From: Plasmopara viticola
Lineage: Eukaryota > Oomycota > Peronosporomycetes > Peronosporales > Peronosporaceae
DNA: 64,000 nucleotides
Reading direction: 5' to 3'
Assembly (NCBI GenBank): GCA_001695595.3
Contig: MBPM02000017.1
Coordinates: 186,001-250,000, forward strand
Each line of letters begins with the position of its first letter. The first letter of the stretch is position 1. The notes beneath the pieces were generated by a model that searched no databases, was not told where the DNA came from, and worked only from the letters and a program-made list of their open reading frames with translations. This document shows positions 34,041 through 46,105 of the stretch, one piece after another. The position numbers and the translations under genes are program-made.

Positions 34041-34478
34041 TCACTTATACTTTAAGTAAAGTGCAGTCAATGCCATCACAACAGCCAGAACGGCGTACAT
34101 CGGGCCGTTCTGGCCGCTGATATCCTGTCGACCGCTGGCCGAGACCTTAGAGCGGCTTGTGCTAGTGGCTGTAGCAGTTGCCTCCTTCTTAAAGTCACCT
34201 TTAATCTTTCCAATCTCGTATTTTTTTAATTGACTGCGTGCATCGTTCGAGTGCCCAATGTCCTCAAACTCGTCGGTGGCATCCTGACCGGCAACGTCTA
34301 CCATTATCTCTGGACCGCCTGGGTGGTCGTCCAGAAAGGATGTCACATTGTACACCTTGCGAATACCTTGTTCACGGATAACCATCCAGCAGTCCTCTGC
34401 TGTGTTGTGTGGTGCAACATCCTCTAGCGTGAATTCTTTGACGGTCGCGACCGGGGCGGGCGATTCGGTCTCAGCCAT
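34041..34478 (-). CDS. Cytochrome b5, tail-anchored
   Basis: 145 residues, single exon. Residues 15-95 form the heme-binding domain, with [10 protein letters not shown], the axial ligand motif [11 protein letters not shown] (H52) and the second ligand EDIGHSNDA (H76). A Ser/Thr/Lys-rich linker (96-125) leads to a single hydrophobic tail anchor, [17 protein letters not shown] (128-144), ending in a short basic tip. This is the arrangement of microsomal cytochrome b5, which passes electrons to desaturases and P450 systems at the ER face. It converges on the Snapin-like gene, with 246 bp between stop codons. Confidence 0.95.
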   Translation of the reverse strand: MAETESPAPVATVKEFTLEDVAPHNTAEDCWMVIREQGIRKVYNVTSFLDDHPGGPEIMVDVAGQDATDEFEDIGHSNDARSQLKKYEIGKIKGDFKKEATATATSTSRSKVSASGRQDISGQNGPMYAVLAVVMALTALYLKYK

Positions 34479-35209
34479 TGATGGTGCGTTGTGTCTTAAA
34501 AGTTAAAGCGGTAACAACGCCTTAAATGACTCTTTTTTATTAAGTTTGATTCAGAATTATGTTAAGCACAACAATGTGCAAGGGTCTATAAAAGACTGTT
34601 TTTAATGGCTGTATAGTGAGTATTAGCACAGCATAGACAAAAAAGAAGGCACCAATATCTATCAGCGTATACGCCTATGAGGAGTGTAAGAAAGAACGTA
34701 ATTCAATATAATTTTGATCATCTGCTGCCTTTTAATAAAAAAAAATTACGACTGAAATACTTAAAACTTTTAATCCCGTCACCCAAATCCACGCGACGAG
34801 TTCCATGAGATAATAGGTCCTGAGTAGACTTCTGCCCAGTCTCTTTAAGTTTTTTTTGGACCAAGTGCTCCCCGAATCGGCAATGTTTGCGAAGTCGAAG
34901 CCAAACAAATTTTCGAAAATAAATGCACTTGGCTTAAATTGTTAAATCCGAGGGCCAAGACGATACCCCTCGGCTTAATTTAAGCGCCCTCGTCGGCTGA
35001 AGTTATAAGGCTGGAAGGGCACCAAAGTGTCGAGCGGCGTTTTAAGTGGTAAAACCCTGGTGTAAACGCATCCCTTCCCTTTGTACACCCGTCTACCGAT
35101 CCTTTAGGGAACATTGCTTGAAAACGTCATTTGAGACGATCCACACTATCTCTTTCTCTCTCTTTCGATCACCAAAGTAAAGGATTCCTTTTTATTGCTT
35201 CGACAGAGG
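34479..35209. other. Spacer upstream of cytochrome b5
   Basis: No gene seen. A short hairpin (CCGAGGG...CCCTCGG) is at about 34949-34976. The satellite-like region begins at about 35.2 kb. Confidence 0.4.
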
Positions 35210-36900
35210 AGTTTTGGGTCAAATTTCCAATTGTGCAGCACACGTACTAGTTGTGAGAATTCGCAGCGGATCTTGATTACTCTATAGGTCTGCACTTGCA
35301 ATAATATCTGGTCATCTTCAAAGTGCTGTATCTCAGCAAAAGCTAAAATAAAGCAATTTCGTGGAAAAAGTCTAATGGGGGCGTGCAATCTATACGTGTT
35401 TTGCACTCTGCTACATTCTCTAATGCTGGCGCTCATTATGTTGTAATCTACTTTTAGCTGTTATGCTATCTTACTGACTGTTTGAGCAACATTACAAACG
35501 TCGCGCCGCTGATCATACAACTAAAATCTTTTTCTATCATGGATGCTTCGGGACGGTGCAGCGCTAGCGACATAATATTGTTCATGAAAATAACTCTGGT
35601 GCTGGCGCTCATTATTTTTGCAGCGTTTGTGATTTACTTTTAGCTGTAGATTCTTTTAATTACACTAGAGACGTCGAGTCGCCGAGCATATGTCCGATTT
35701 TTTAATTTAAGGATGCTTTAGGTGGTTGCAGCGCTAGCGATATGATACGTTCAAAGAGGTTCATTAAACGTTATTCTCGTCTTCAAGTGTTGCCAAATTA
35801 GGTGCGTACTTGCTATCGCTCATAATAGTAATTGCTGAAAGTGAAGCCAAGCAATATCTACACGATCCAAGATGTTGCTAATATTAGTCTATGGGAGTAA
35901 GCCTACGCACTCAGACAGCCTCGAGAAAAAGAAGGTCAACGGAGTTCTTATATGGATTGCGCAGACGACGATGGCATTACAGCGAGAAAAGCTATTGACA
36001 AGACTTCTTAATAGTGTAAGAAAGGATTCGGTATTTATAACAAGCTGCTGTGTAATAATCTACAGGAATTACGGTTGCCCAGTAAACCAGTATGATCGAT
36101 GTTTTCTTTCGATGCTTAATCACTTTTAAATGACATGGCTGAATCAAAAAATGTGAAACATAAAGCATTGGCTTAAAAAAAGGAATTTTCCCTTCGACCA
36201 AGAATATATAGGCTTGAATGTCCAGCCACAAAGCACACACACTTGTTGTGACACTTCAAATCGCGTTTTGATTGTCTCGAAATTCTGTGCACGCAATACC
36301 TCACTTGCAATGTCTGGTCATATCCATACCGCGCGAACTTTATAGTAGGTAATTGAAGACAAGACAGTGCAAAAGAGCTTAAAGAAGTGCAGTCTGTGCG
36401 TCTAGGCGCTATGTAAAAAAACATTGCTACATTCTATGCTGCTGGCACTCACTTAAATTACAGCACTTCAAGAGAAGTTCTAGCTCGATTACTTTTTCTA
36501 CTAGTCGTTTGAGTAACGTCAATACGAACGTCGCACGGTAGATTGATTCCTTATTGCACAAATGACATTGTCTGACCATCTTCTCAGCGTTTGTCGAAAG
36601 AAAAAGGCCGTGAGAATTTGAACGCGTGATAGTAAAAAAAGTTCTAAGGTTACGTGCAGTCTTTGTGCATAACCTTTATGCAAGTCGCACATTTTTCGTT
36701 CTGTGCTGGTGCTTTTCAGTTATTTTTTACTTAATTCTCGCTGATATATTATGGATTTAGGAGCTTTTACTAAATTCTCGCTGATAAATTATGGATTTAG
36801 GCGCTTCGAGTAATGGCAAAACGGATGTCGACCCCTTTACTCGAAACTATGGATTGATTCCCTCCACGGACGGAGGAGGCTTGGAATTCACCATTCAGAC
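35210..36900 (-). repeat. Satellite-like array, left arm (inverted units)
   Basis: Units related to the core array but on the opposite strand. For example, 36270-36440 read in reverse complement gives GTGAGTGCCAGCAGCATAG, then GACCAGACATTGCAAGTGAG and GTATTGCGTGCAC, matching core units block for block. Two further inverted copies lie around 35210-35440 and 35590-35760, both with GCTGGCGCTCATTAT. The last inverted trace (CCCTCCACGG...GGAGGCTTGG) is at 36850-36880. Confidence 0.75.
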
Positions 36901-39900
36901 CTTTTGTACTACCATTAAACGTTAATCAGACAATGCAAAATCCTGAATGACCAAATAGTCGTGCGAACCGTCATATCATGCGCGTGATCTGCACCATCAT
37001 GAATCTGAAATTCTGCTTTCTTCATAGATAGAATAGATTCTAGCTTTTAGACGTGCAGTGCGACTTCCGCCATGACCATACTTTACAGACATACAACAAC
37101 ACCGTTGCTTTACAACTAGATTAGAAGCGCTGCATCCAAAGTGAACACTTACATATACCAACAGCAGACTAATGAATTAAACAGACAAGGCAAGTGCATT
37201 ATCGCGCGTGTAACATCGCCAGACAATGCAAAGCGTCTAAGAAAGAACATATGTTGGGATGTCCGAAAATTAAGCGTTAAATTCAAATTTGAAAGAGATG
37301 AGTCCTAATCAATTGACTAACAGCATGACATGCGTTATTGCGCTACCCAAATAACTTACAGTGATACTGTATTTGGTAAATCACTCAAAAGTGCCGCAAA
37401 GATGAAGCATCAGGAGCACGAAATGCAGCGTTGTGCATTATATAGAACGCTTATTTGCACCGACTGCACGCCCATATACGTCTTTGCACTATTTAGCCTT
37501 ATACTACCGGCTTTTGGGCGACAAACGCTAAATAGATTATCTGACAATGCAAGTGCAGTATTGCGTGGGTAAACTCACCGAGCAACCATATAGTCGTACG
37601 AAGAGTCACATCGAGTGTGTAATCTGCACAACAATAAAGTATGTCTCGATACCTTTCGTGGGAGGAATGAGTTCTAGCAATTGGACCGATGATGCGAAGT
37701 ACGTAATAAAATTTGCCAACCGATAAACAAAAAATGTACCAGCTAAAACAAATTAAAAGCATTACAAACGCAGTTAGTGACAGAGGCACAGCATCCGGCA
37801 ATGTGCGTTTTTATAACGCTTCTACGCTCAGACTGCTCGCACTTTTAGCCCTTTTGGACTAGCACATCTTTGACTACCTACTACTAAATGAAGATCGCTA
37901 CAAAAAGCGACTAGACAATGCAAATGCAGTAGTTCGAACGCGATATCTCAATGCGAACAAATAGTTGCGCAAAGAGATGCATCAAGTTTGCGATCTTGGC
38001 CGTCGGAAATCCAAGCTTAAGTTCTATCAGAAAACTAAATATCTTAATTATTTGACTAACGGGGCGCGAAGGCCGTAATGATGGTAGTCAAACAGCCAAG
38101 ATCCGTAGAGAATAAGATTAAGTACTGTAAACATTGTGAGGACCAGCAGCTCAGAATAAAGCTGTGTGTTATTATCGTAGACCTTGGTAGTAAAGATTGC
38201 CAGTCAAATTTGACCCCCAAAAGCCAAGGGACAAGCGGTTGAAAATTTACCAGACGATGGATGTGTAGAATTGCATGTGCAAAGTATGAAAGCGACGAAA
38301 TCGTCGTGCGGAGCGTGACATTTAGTGCGTGTATGCACTGTCAGAAGTTCAAATATTTAATATCTCCATGCAGACGGTGTATTCTGACTATTAAGAAATT
38401 CTGCGAAGTCCGTGATGATATTTCTAAAAAGACTAGCAACAATCACATATTAGTAAGGATGAGGTCGAAAGTGTTGCAAACATAGTTAGAGCCAGAGACA
38501 ATGAAAGCACATACAGGCTGCACATTCCTTTTCATCAGTTGCACTATTGCGCCTTTGGCACCTATTGCTAAGCGACGACCGCTAAAATATGATCAGAACA
38601 ACGCACAAGCAGAATTGGTTTGATTAAAATCAATTCAATTCTCGTGCGAAGCGTCCGATCGCGTGCGTGATCTGCACCGTCAAATATTTAAGCCTCTACT
38701 CCATCACTTAAAATACATTTTAAACTTTAGACTCAGTGTGCATGGTCCATATTGGCGTTACTTAGACAACCAAAGACCACAATGTTATAGCTAGAAGCAA
38801 ATGACATACCCGTAAAGAATGCAGTAAGGTGCGTTTAGAAAGCGCTTGTTTGAACAGACTACACGCCCATTCATAACTTTTGCACTGTCACGCCTTTGAA
38901 ATCTAGTGTTGAGATCCAAGCGTTCAAAAGTTGACCAGACCATACAAGTGCTGTGCGGAGTCTCAAAGCGACCAATCGGTTGTGCGAAGAAAAACCTTGA
39001 GTACATAATTTGTACCGCCGAGATGTCAAGCCTCTCCTCTTTCCGTCAATCAAACCAATCGTTACGATTAAACCAACAATGCAAAGTCGGTGATGACGTT
39101 ATCCAAACAACCGACATATAATATACCAGACACTTTTAGGTCAATATAATTGGGTCATATTGAGCATCAGTAACGCAGAGTGCGGCTATGTGCTTCTTTT
39201 ATAGCGCTTATACGCAAAGACTACACGCCTATTATGTTATAGTGTCGTCTCGCCTTTGGCTGTCTGATTTTCACCGACAAGCGCTAAAGAGGTGACCAGA
39301 CAATGCAAAAGCAGTATTGTGTGTACGGAAGCTCAAAGCGAGCAATGAAACATGCGAAGGGTCACATCAAGTATATGAGCTGCACCGTCGAAAATTTGAC
39401 ATCTAAATCTCTCAGTAGAAAGAATGTAATGTAATACTAAAATCAGCGATTAAAAAGGCGTAATGGCTTTGTTTGAACAAACAACGACATCAAGACACGG
39501 GAAAAAAATCGAAAGCGCTGCAACCTTAGTGAGCGCCAGCGGCACAACTATACCAATGTGCATTTAACGTAGCCCTTATACGTAGGGACTTCGAACCCAT
39601 TTGAAGTTTATAAGTATCACGCCTTTGGCTACCTATTGTCGAGTAACAAGCGCTAAGAAGGTGACAAGAAAATGCAAGTAGAGTAATTTATGTAATATCC
39701 TCAAAGCAACCAAATATTTCTGGTAAGCGTCACATCAAGTGCGTGATCTGTACCATGGGGATTTGAACCCAAACTCACTACGTGATAAACTGAATCCAAA
39801 ATATCAGTGCAGAGTCCGCAATGACGTTCTTTGTACAACCAACCGATTCAGTGTATTAGCTAGATGTAAAAGTGAAGCGGGGATAAAAACTGAGCGCTAA

Positions 39901-42860
39901 AAGCTCATAATTTAGAGTGTAGAACAATATATTCAGAACAGCTTTTATACGTACCAGCTGATCGCTCACCTGAATGTTTGCACTATTACCCTTTTGACTA
40001 CCTAGCGATGAAAGACATGTGCAAAAAAGGTAACTAGACAGTGCAAGTGCAGTATTGCGTGCACGAAATTTTAATGCGGTAAATGTCATCAAGTGCCTTG
40101 TACGAACAAAATCTAAACATCCACTTCCTCCACGCAAGAGGTAAATCCTGTTCATTGTATCTACGATGCAAATTGCGTGATGACATTACTTAAACATTTG
40201 TAACAATATTGTATCAGCTAGAGTTGTATTGCTACAGAACCAGCAGCACAGCATGCAGCAAAGATTTTTCAATTAGCGATTATACGTACAAACCACTTCT
40301 TTGTTTAAGTGTTTTGCACTAAAATGCCTTTGACTACTACTGCAAGCACTGAGAATTTGACGAGACAGCGGAAGTGTAGTATTGCACGTGCAAATTTCTA
40401 GTGCAACTGAATAGGCGTGCCAAGCACCCTACAAAGCGCGTGATCTGGACCCTTGAAGACATAAGGCTCTAAAAGGCTCTTTTTCTCCCGTCAAAGGAAT
40501 TAGTCCCTTATCTTGCTATTTGACCGACGATACGGCCGAATTGACGCCGCTCAATTACCTAACAACTATATTATACCAGACGAAACCAGATCAGAGGTGC
40601 TGCAAACACAGTGAGCGTCAGCAGCACAGAATGCAACAATATGCATTAACATAGCGCTTTTACGTACAGATCACTTTCTTTTTCGGGTATTTGCATTTTC
40701 ACGCATTTGAGTAAGTGCTGCTTAGAGACAAGAACTAAGAAAGTGGCAAGCCAATGTGCAAATTAGGAAGCCAGACAATGTGCTCACACATTTCTGTGCA
40801 GTATTGCGTGCGTTGAATTTTAAAGCATAAAGATTGGCGTGTGAAGCTGCACACCAAGTGTTTGATTTGCATCGTAAGGATGCAAAGCCTTTAACTTCTC
40901 TGTGGATGAAGTAAATATACCCATTGGATCAGTTAAGCGAATTTCATAATGACGGCACTTAAATATCCAGCAACAACAAAAAAATTTCCAACCAGAGTTA
41001 TGCCAGAAGCGTCACAAACCCATTGAACACCGGAAACACAGAATATAACAGGGTCGCATTTAAAGATCGCTTATACGTACATGCCGTTTGCTATTTTAAG
41101 TGTTTTGAAGAATTGCACAGTTGAACGAGTGCGGACCCATAAGCAGCCTAATGGCCGTGCTAAACTTCAAATCAAGTGCGTAATATGCAACGTCGAGGAT
41201 CCAATTCTTCTTTCCTTTCGTGAAAAAAGGGTTTTAATTATAAAGTCAATAATGCGACGTTCTTATTGACGTTACTTGAACGCCCAGCAGAGATAACGTA
41301 CTAACCGAAGCTATGCCAGAAGGGTCGCAAGCACAGTGATCTCTAGCAGTACAAAAAGAATTAATGTGCGTTAAAGATAGCGCTTGTATGTGAAAGTTGT
41401 TTGTTTATTTAGACGCTTTGGAATAATTACGTATTTGACCACCCACTGCTGATAGACGAAAGCTAAGATGGCGACAAGACCATGTGCTAAGAGGTGACCG
41501 GACAACACGAGTTAAGGTGACCTATTAGTCGTGCGAAGCGTCAAATAGGGTTAGTACGTCTTACAGTCGGGAATCTAAGCATCTGCTCCCTCCGTAGCTG
41601 GTGACCATTCGATCAACAATACAAATTTTGTAATTACAATTTTCAAAAAGTCTTAAAAGATAAATAGCGATAGCTTGAAGAAACTCAGAGGTGCTGCAAA
41701 CACAATGAGCGCCAGCAGCACAGATTGCAGCAATGTGAATTATAAATAGAACGTACAGACTGCTTGCTTGTCCAGATTTTTTTTAATTACGTCATTAACT
41801 ACCTATTACTAAGAGATGAGAGCTAAAAAGGTGACCAGACAATGTGCTGTATGGTTATCAGACATCTCAAGTGTAATTTTGCGCGTTTGAAATTTTAAAT
41901 CAACCAGATAGTCGTGCGAAGTCTCACATAATGGGCGTGATCTTTACCGGCAGAAGTTTAAGATTCTACTTTACCGTAGATGGGATAAAATTCGATCATT
42001 AAATTGACAATGCGACGTTTGTAATGACGGCGCTTAAAAAATTACAGCAGTAATATACTGGCTAGAAGTAAAATAGAAGCGCTGCAAACACAATGAGCAC
42101 CGGCAGCACAAAATTCAGCTATTCGCACATTATCAATACAGCTTAAACATACAGACTGCTTGCTCGTTTAAATGTCTTGCACTATCACGCCATTAACTAC
42201 CTATTACCAAAAGATGGGAGCTCAGAAGGGGACCGAACAATGAGCCATAAGGAAACCAGACATCTCAAGTGCAGTATTGCGTGTGCGGAGTCTTCAAGCG
42301 ACCAAATAGTCAAGCGATCGTCACATGAAGTGAGTAATTTGTACCATCGATATTCCAAGCTTCTACTTTCTTTTGTGCAAGCGATGAAACCTAATGACTA
42401 GATCAATAATTTGACGTTTTAATTTTTACTATATATCCACTACCGCGATATACCAATAAAAACCTGTTTAGAAGCGCTGCAAATAAGTGAGCACCAGCAC
42501 CATCGATGTAGCGCTAACAAACAAAAAATGCAATCGTATAACGATTTTTGGCACAATTACGCCTTCGAGTATCTAGTTTAAAGAAACAAGCCCTGAGATG
42601 ACTAACGCAATGTAAGTGCAGTATTGCGTGTGCGGAAATTGTAAGCGAAAATATACGTGTGAAGCGTTACATCAAGTATGTAGGTTTCTAAACACTTTGT
42701 GAAGGTAATAATTTTGTTATTGGTCTCACGGTGCGAAGTGCTACTCCTGCAGCCGATAGCAAAAATGTGCCAGCAGGGACTAATTCTTAAGTACTGTAAC
42801 CATATCGAACGCTATTAGCGCAGAGATTATCAATGGGTATTTTATATGGCAATTTACGCA
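36901..42860 (+). repeat. Satellite-like array, core (about 16 direct units of about 350 bp)
   Basis: A degenerate monomer recurs in direct orientation. Recognisable blocks in order are: CGCTGCAAACACAGTGAGCG then CCAGCAGCACA; TAGCGCTTATACGTACAGAC; TTGCACTATCACGCCTTTGA then CTACCTA; GTGACCAGACAATGCAAGTG then CAGTATTGCGTG; CGACCAAATAGTCGTGCGAA then GCGTCACATCAAGTG; CGTGATCTGCACCGTCGA then CCAAGCCTCTACT. The ACAATGC block or its degenerate form recurs near 37213, 37541, 37911, 38254, 38600, 38935, 39295, 39672, 40033, 40364, 40776, 41510, 41832, 42240 and 42600, a spacing mostly of 320-410 bp. No conserved open frame runs through the units. Confidence 0.85.
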
Positions 42861-43210
42861 CAGGCCCTCGATGTGACGCTTAGAACGCCTATCTGGTCAC
42901 TTTGAGACATCACACACACAACACTGCACTTCAATGTCTCGTCACCTTCGTAGAACTTGATCAATCATTGACAGTAGGAAGGCGAAGGCGTGATAGTGTA
43001 AGAAATCTAAGTAGGCGCCCAGGGTGTACGTAAAAGCGCTATGAATAAAGCTTTGCTGAATTCTGTGCACGCAATGCCACACTGGCATCATCTGATCACC
43101 TTCTCTTTCCTTGTCGCTTAACAGTAAGTAGCCAAAGGCAGGATGAATCAAAAAGTCTAGATGGGTGTTCGTTCCGTGCGTATTAGGGCTATGATGTATG
43201 TTCAATGCTA
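42861..43210 (-). repeat. Satellite-like array, right arm (inverted units)
   Basis: Orientation flips again. The reverse complement of 42895-43000 gives GGTGACGAGACATTGAAGTG then CAGTGTTGTGTG and TGCGCACTATCACGCC-like blocks. A second partial inverted unit covers 43060-43210 (reverse complement has GCCTTTGGCTACTTACTGTT and GGCATTGCGTGCACAGAATT). Confidence 0.75.
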
Positions 43211-44242
43211 ATATCTGAGCAGCCCGTGTATTTTTTTGCTTTCAGTTTTTCTGGTCTTGTTGGAGCTAGTATGCTTTTGTCATTACCTGTTAGAGTAACA
43301 GCAATACTGACGCAGTATCGTTGATCCATTCACCTCAATTTTAAACAAAGTAAAGGTTGAAGTTTTGACGGCGCAGGTCATGCACTTGACGTAAGACTTT
43401 TGCGTATCCTTAAAACAAAACTGCCCCTCAATATTGAAACAAAATCCCGAATCTTTCACGCCCGATCTCGACATACTTCGTGTCTGAAATGTGCAGGAAG
43501 CTTGAAAAATCATATAATTGATTAATTTAAATGATAGAGCCAGATATTCCTTGAAAGTAGCAAACTACTGGCACATTTTGGTGGTTGAATTGCAATTGTT
43601 TATATTGCGTCTCGTCTTTTGTATTTTGTTCTTCAGAAGGTACCCGTTAGTCCTTAGCGTAGGCTTCCTCGATTCGAAAATCAAACGTCTGGCTCTAATG
43701 TCAATTTGACTCAGCAATATGCTGCTACGAGGAAGTGACCTTTTAAGAGAGGTTGTTCTACAAACCTTTAGACAAATGCGAAGAATTGGCCCCAAAAGAA
43801 ATACCCATGTATCCTGACTACTTATCGCCATTGGATTTTATGGTGGTGATGAGGCTGTCAAGTAAGCCTTGCCACCCAATTTGTACATTTTGAAAAAATA
43901 TACCCTTTTTTCAAGCCTCCTATAACAAAAATTGATGAAAAAGCAAGAAAATATACCTAGCAATAGATATATTTGCAACAATGGCGAAAATATAATTGTA
44001 AAAAATGAAAATAGAGAAATTATACCTTTAAATAGTAATTTTACCGCATACAATCTTTGAAGAAAAGGTTAAGATGCAATTCAAACAGAGAGTTGGCGCG
44101 GGTTTAAATCCCTAGTTTCAATGTGGCTCGAATTTGCTGGACAGACCAAACAGTGGGGTGTGGTTACGTCTTATGTTGCTAGTTGGATCACTTCAATGTT
44201 AAAAATGTGGAAACAATTCAAGTATGTCCAAGTTGAACTGCA
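43211..44242. other. AT-rich spacer
   Basis: No gene recognised. It leads into the MULE fragment, and eroded transposase sequence may extend into it. Confidence 0.35.
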
Positions 44243-44674
44243 TTGTTTGTTGTGTCGGTTCTAAATGGAACGAACAAGCCAATGGAGTATGCTGTTGAGG
44301 TAGACAGTACCAGTGGTACCTGCACATGCGGTTATGTGAAGGATATGAATGCTCCATGTCGATACCTCATTGCAGCACGCGCAGAATTGTTATTTGGGGA
44401 TACGTGGTCAACCAAAACGTATCTACTTGCCTACGATGAAGCACTCGAATTGAAGCCATTTGTGACAAAAAGTGAACTGGTAAAGAGTGAGCGTCTTCAA
44501 CCAAATCCGTCCAACAGAAAAGGTCGACCCAAAATGAAGCGAACCGAAATACAGCATGCTACATTAGAAGTTGACGCGCCAAAAAAGTTTAATCGATGCG
44601 GAAGCTGTGGTCAAGTGGGACACAACAAGCATCGATGCACCGGAAATGCGCAGCATAAAGTATATTTTTCATAG
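44243..44674 (+). pseudogene. MULE transposase C-terminus: SWIM domain and zinc knuckle
   Basis: An open frame of 143 residues. It holds a SWIM-like segment, GTCTCGYVKDMNAPCRYLIA, in which the final metal ligand expected as His is Tyr. A basic linker NRKGRPKMKR follows, then a CCHC zinc knuckle, CGSCGQVGHNKHRC. This is the usual C-terminal order of Mutator-like transposases. The catalytic part is missing upstream, so it is a fragment despite the open frame. Confidence 0.65.
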
Positions 44675-44975
44675 TGAGTTAGGCATATTTCTCTGTTTTT
44701 TATATTTTCAAACTCTGTAGGTATTTTTTTTTTTGGTGGAAAAGTTGTGATTCAAGGTAAAAATTTTCCATTTAAATATATTTTCTCCATCTAATTTGAA
44801 AAAAAGTATAATTTATTTATTTTCCCATGTAAAAATTTTGTAAAGCAAAGAAGATTTTGTCGGAAAATTATACAATATGCATGCTATGTCTAGGATACAT
44901 CCTAATTGTTTTGACCAATGATAGTGGATGGTCCTCCACACCACGTTGTCGTAGACTTAAGTTTGTAGACCTTAA

Positions 44976-46055
44976 ATGTATCATCGCCGCGTCTTATTAG
45001 CGGCTTTCGCTCGCCGCGTACCGACGGCGTCTTTCTTGCAGGCTTCGTTTCAACTATTTTCTACACGCAGAAACACAAATGCCTCTTTGCTTAATTCTCA
45101 AGTGCAAGTGCTTCACAACAAGCCTTCGATCGCTTACGTACAAGTGGAGCAGGAAATCGCCACCATGCAGCGTGGAATTCGCGATGCCTACAAGTACGCC
45201 CTATTGCGCGCTTTTCTATTCAGCACAGCCACCAAAATGTCTTCTAGTACTGGTTAATCCTTACATGAGTTATGATTTTTTTATCTTCGCAGCTCTGGTG
45301 ACTACCAAGCCGCACTAGACGCTGGTCTCGAGTGTCGAGATTTGGTTAAGTCGCATTTTGGAGAAACTCACCCCGTATACGCCAGCACAATCACCAACAT
45401 CGCACTCATGTACAAGAATTTGGGCCAGATGGAAGAGGCAATCGAGTCGTACGAGTTTGCACTGCAAACGTACAAGGCCAGCGTAGGCGAGCAGCACGCT
45501 TCTTTCGCAACAACGCTTTTCAACCTTGGGCTTGTGTATCGATCATTGTCAATATCTAGTGTCGGCATGGAGCGTGTAACGGCGCTGCACCATGCGCTCG
45601 AGTGTTTTGAGGAGTCGCTCAAGATTCGCCGCAACATTTTCGACCCAGGACATGCCGATATTGCGCTTAGTATGAGCAACATGGGTGTCATCTATTGGCA
45701 GAACCAGCAGCCAGAAAAAGCGTTTGCTGTACTTGTTGAGGCGGTGGAGCTACTAGAGAAAAAAGTGGGGGCTAAAAGCTCGCTTACAGCTCTGGCGAAA
45801 AACAACCTCGCTTATGCCAAGAAGGAGGCACGCGAGTACGACGAGGCCATCAAGCTATATGAAGAGGTGCTGAGTGTGCGGACACAAGTGCTCGGCTCAG
45901 ATCATAACGAGACGATCGTGGCACGTCATAATCTCGCCGAGGCTTACCGCTCAAGCGGGAATGAAGAGAAGGCCGTGGAAATCCAAAAGGAAATTCTAGA
46001 CCTATTTGACGCTGAAATTGGACCGGAACAAAATAAACATAATTGGTTGCTTTAA
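44976..46055 (+). CDS. Mitochondrial tetratricopeptide-repeat protein (kinesin light chain-like repeats)
   Basis: Two exons, 44976-45193 and 45293-46055, joined over a 99-nt GT...AG intron, give 326 residues. The N-terminus MYHRRVLLAAFARRVPTASF followed by LQASFQLFSTRR is basic, hydroxylated and free of acidic residues, as in a mitochondrial presequence. The splice reads RDAYNSGDYQAALDAGLECR, restoring the first repeat. Four to five TPR units of about 42 residues follow (HPVYASTITNIALMYKNLGQ; ASFATTLFNLGLVYRSL; ADIALSMSNMGVIYWQNQQP; SSLTALAKNNLAYAKK; NETIVARHNLAEAYRSSGNE). These are kinesin-light-chain-style repeats that act as protein-binding scaffolds. The partner is unknown. The gene converges on RME-8, with 50 bp between stop codons. 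Confidence 0.8.
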
Positions 46056-46105
46056 GCATTGACAGTTTGCAATATTACAATACAAATGCCTGATTTCAGG
46101 AAAAC

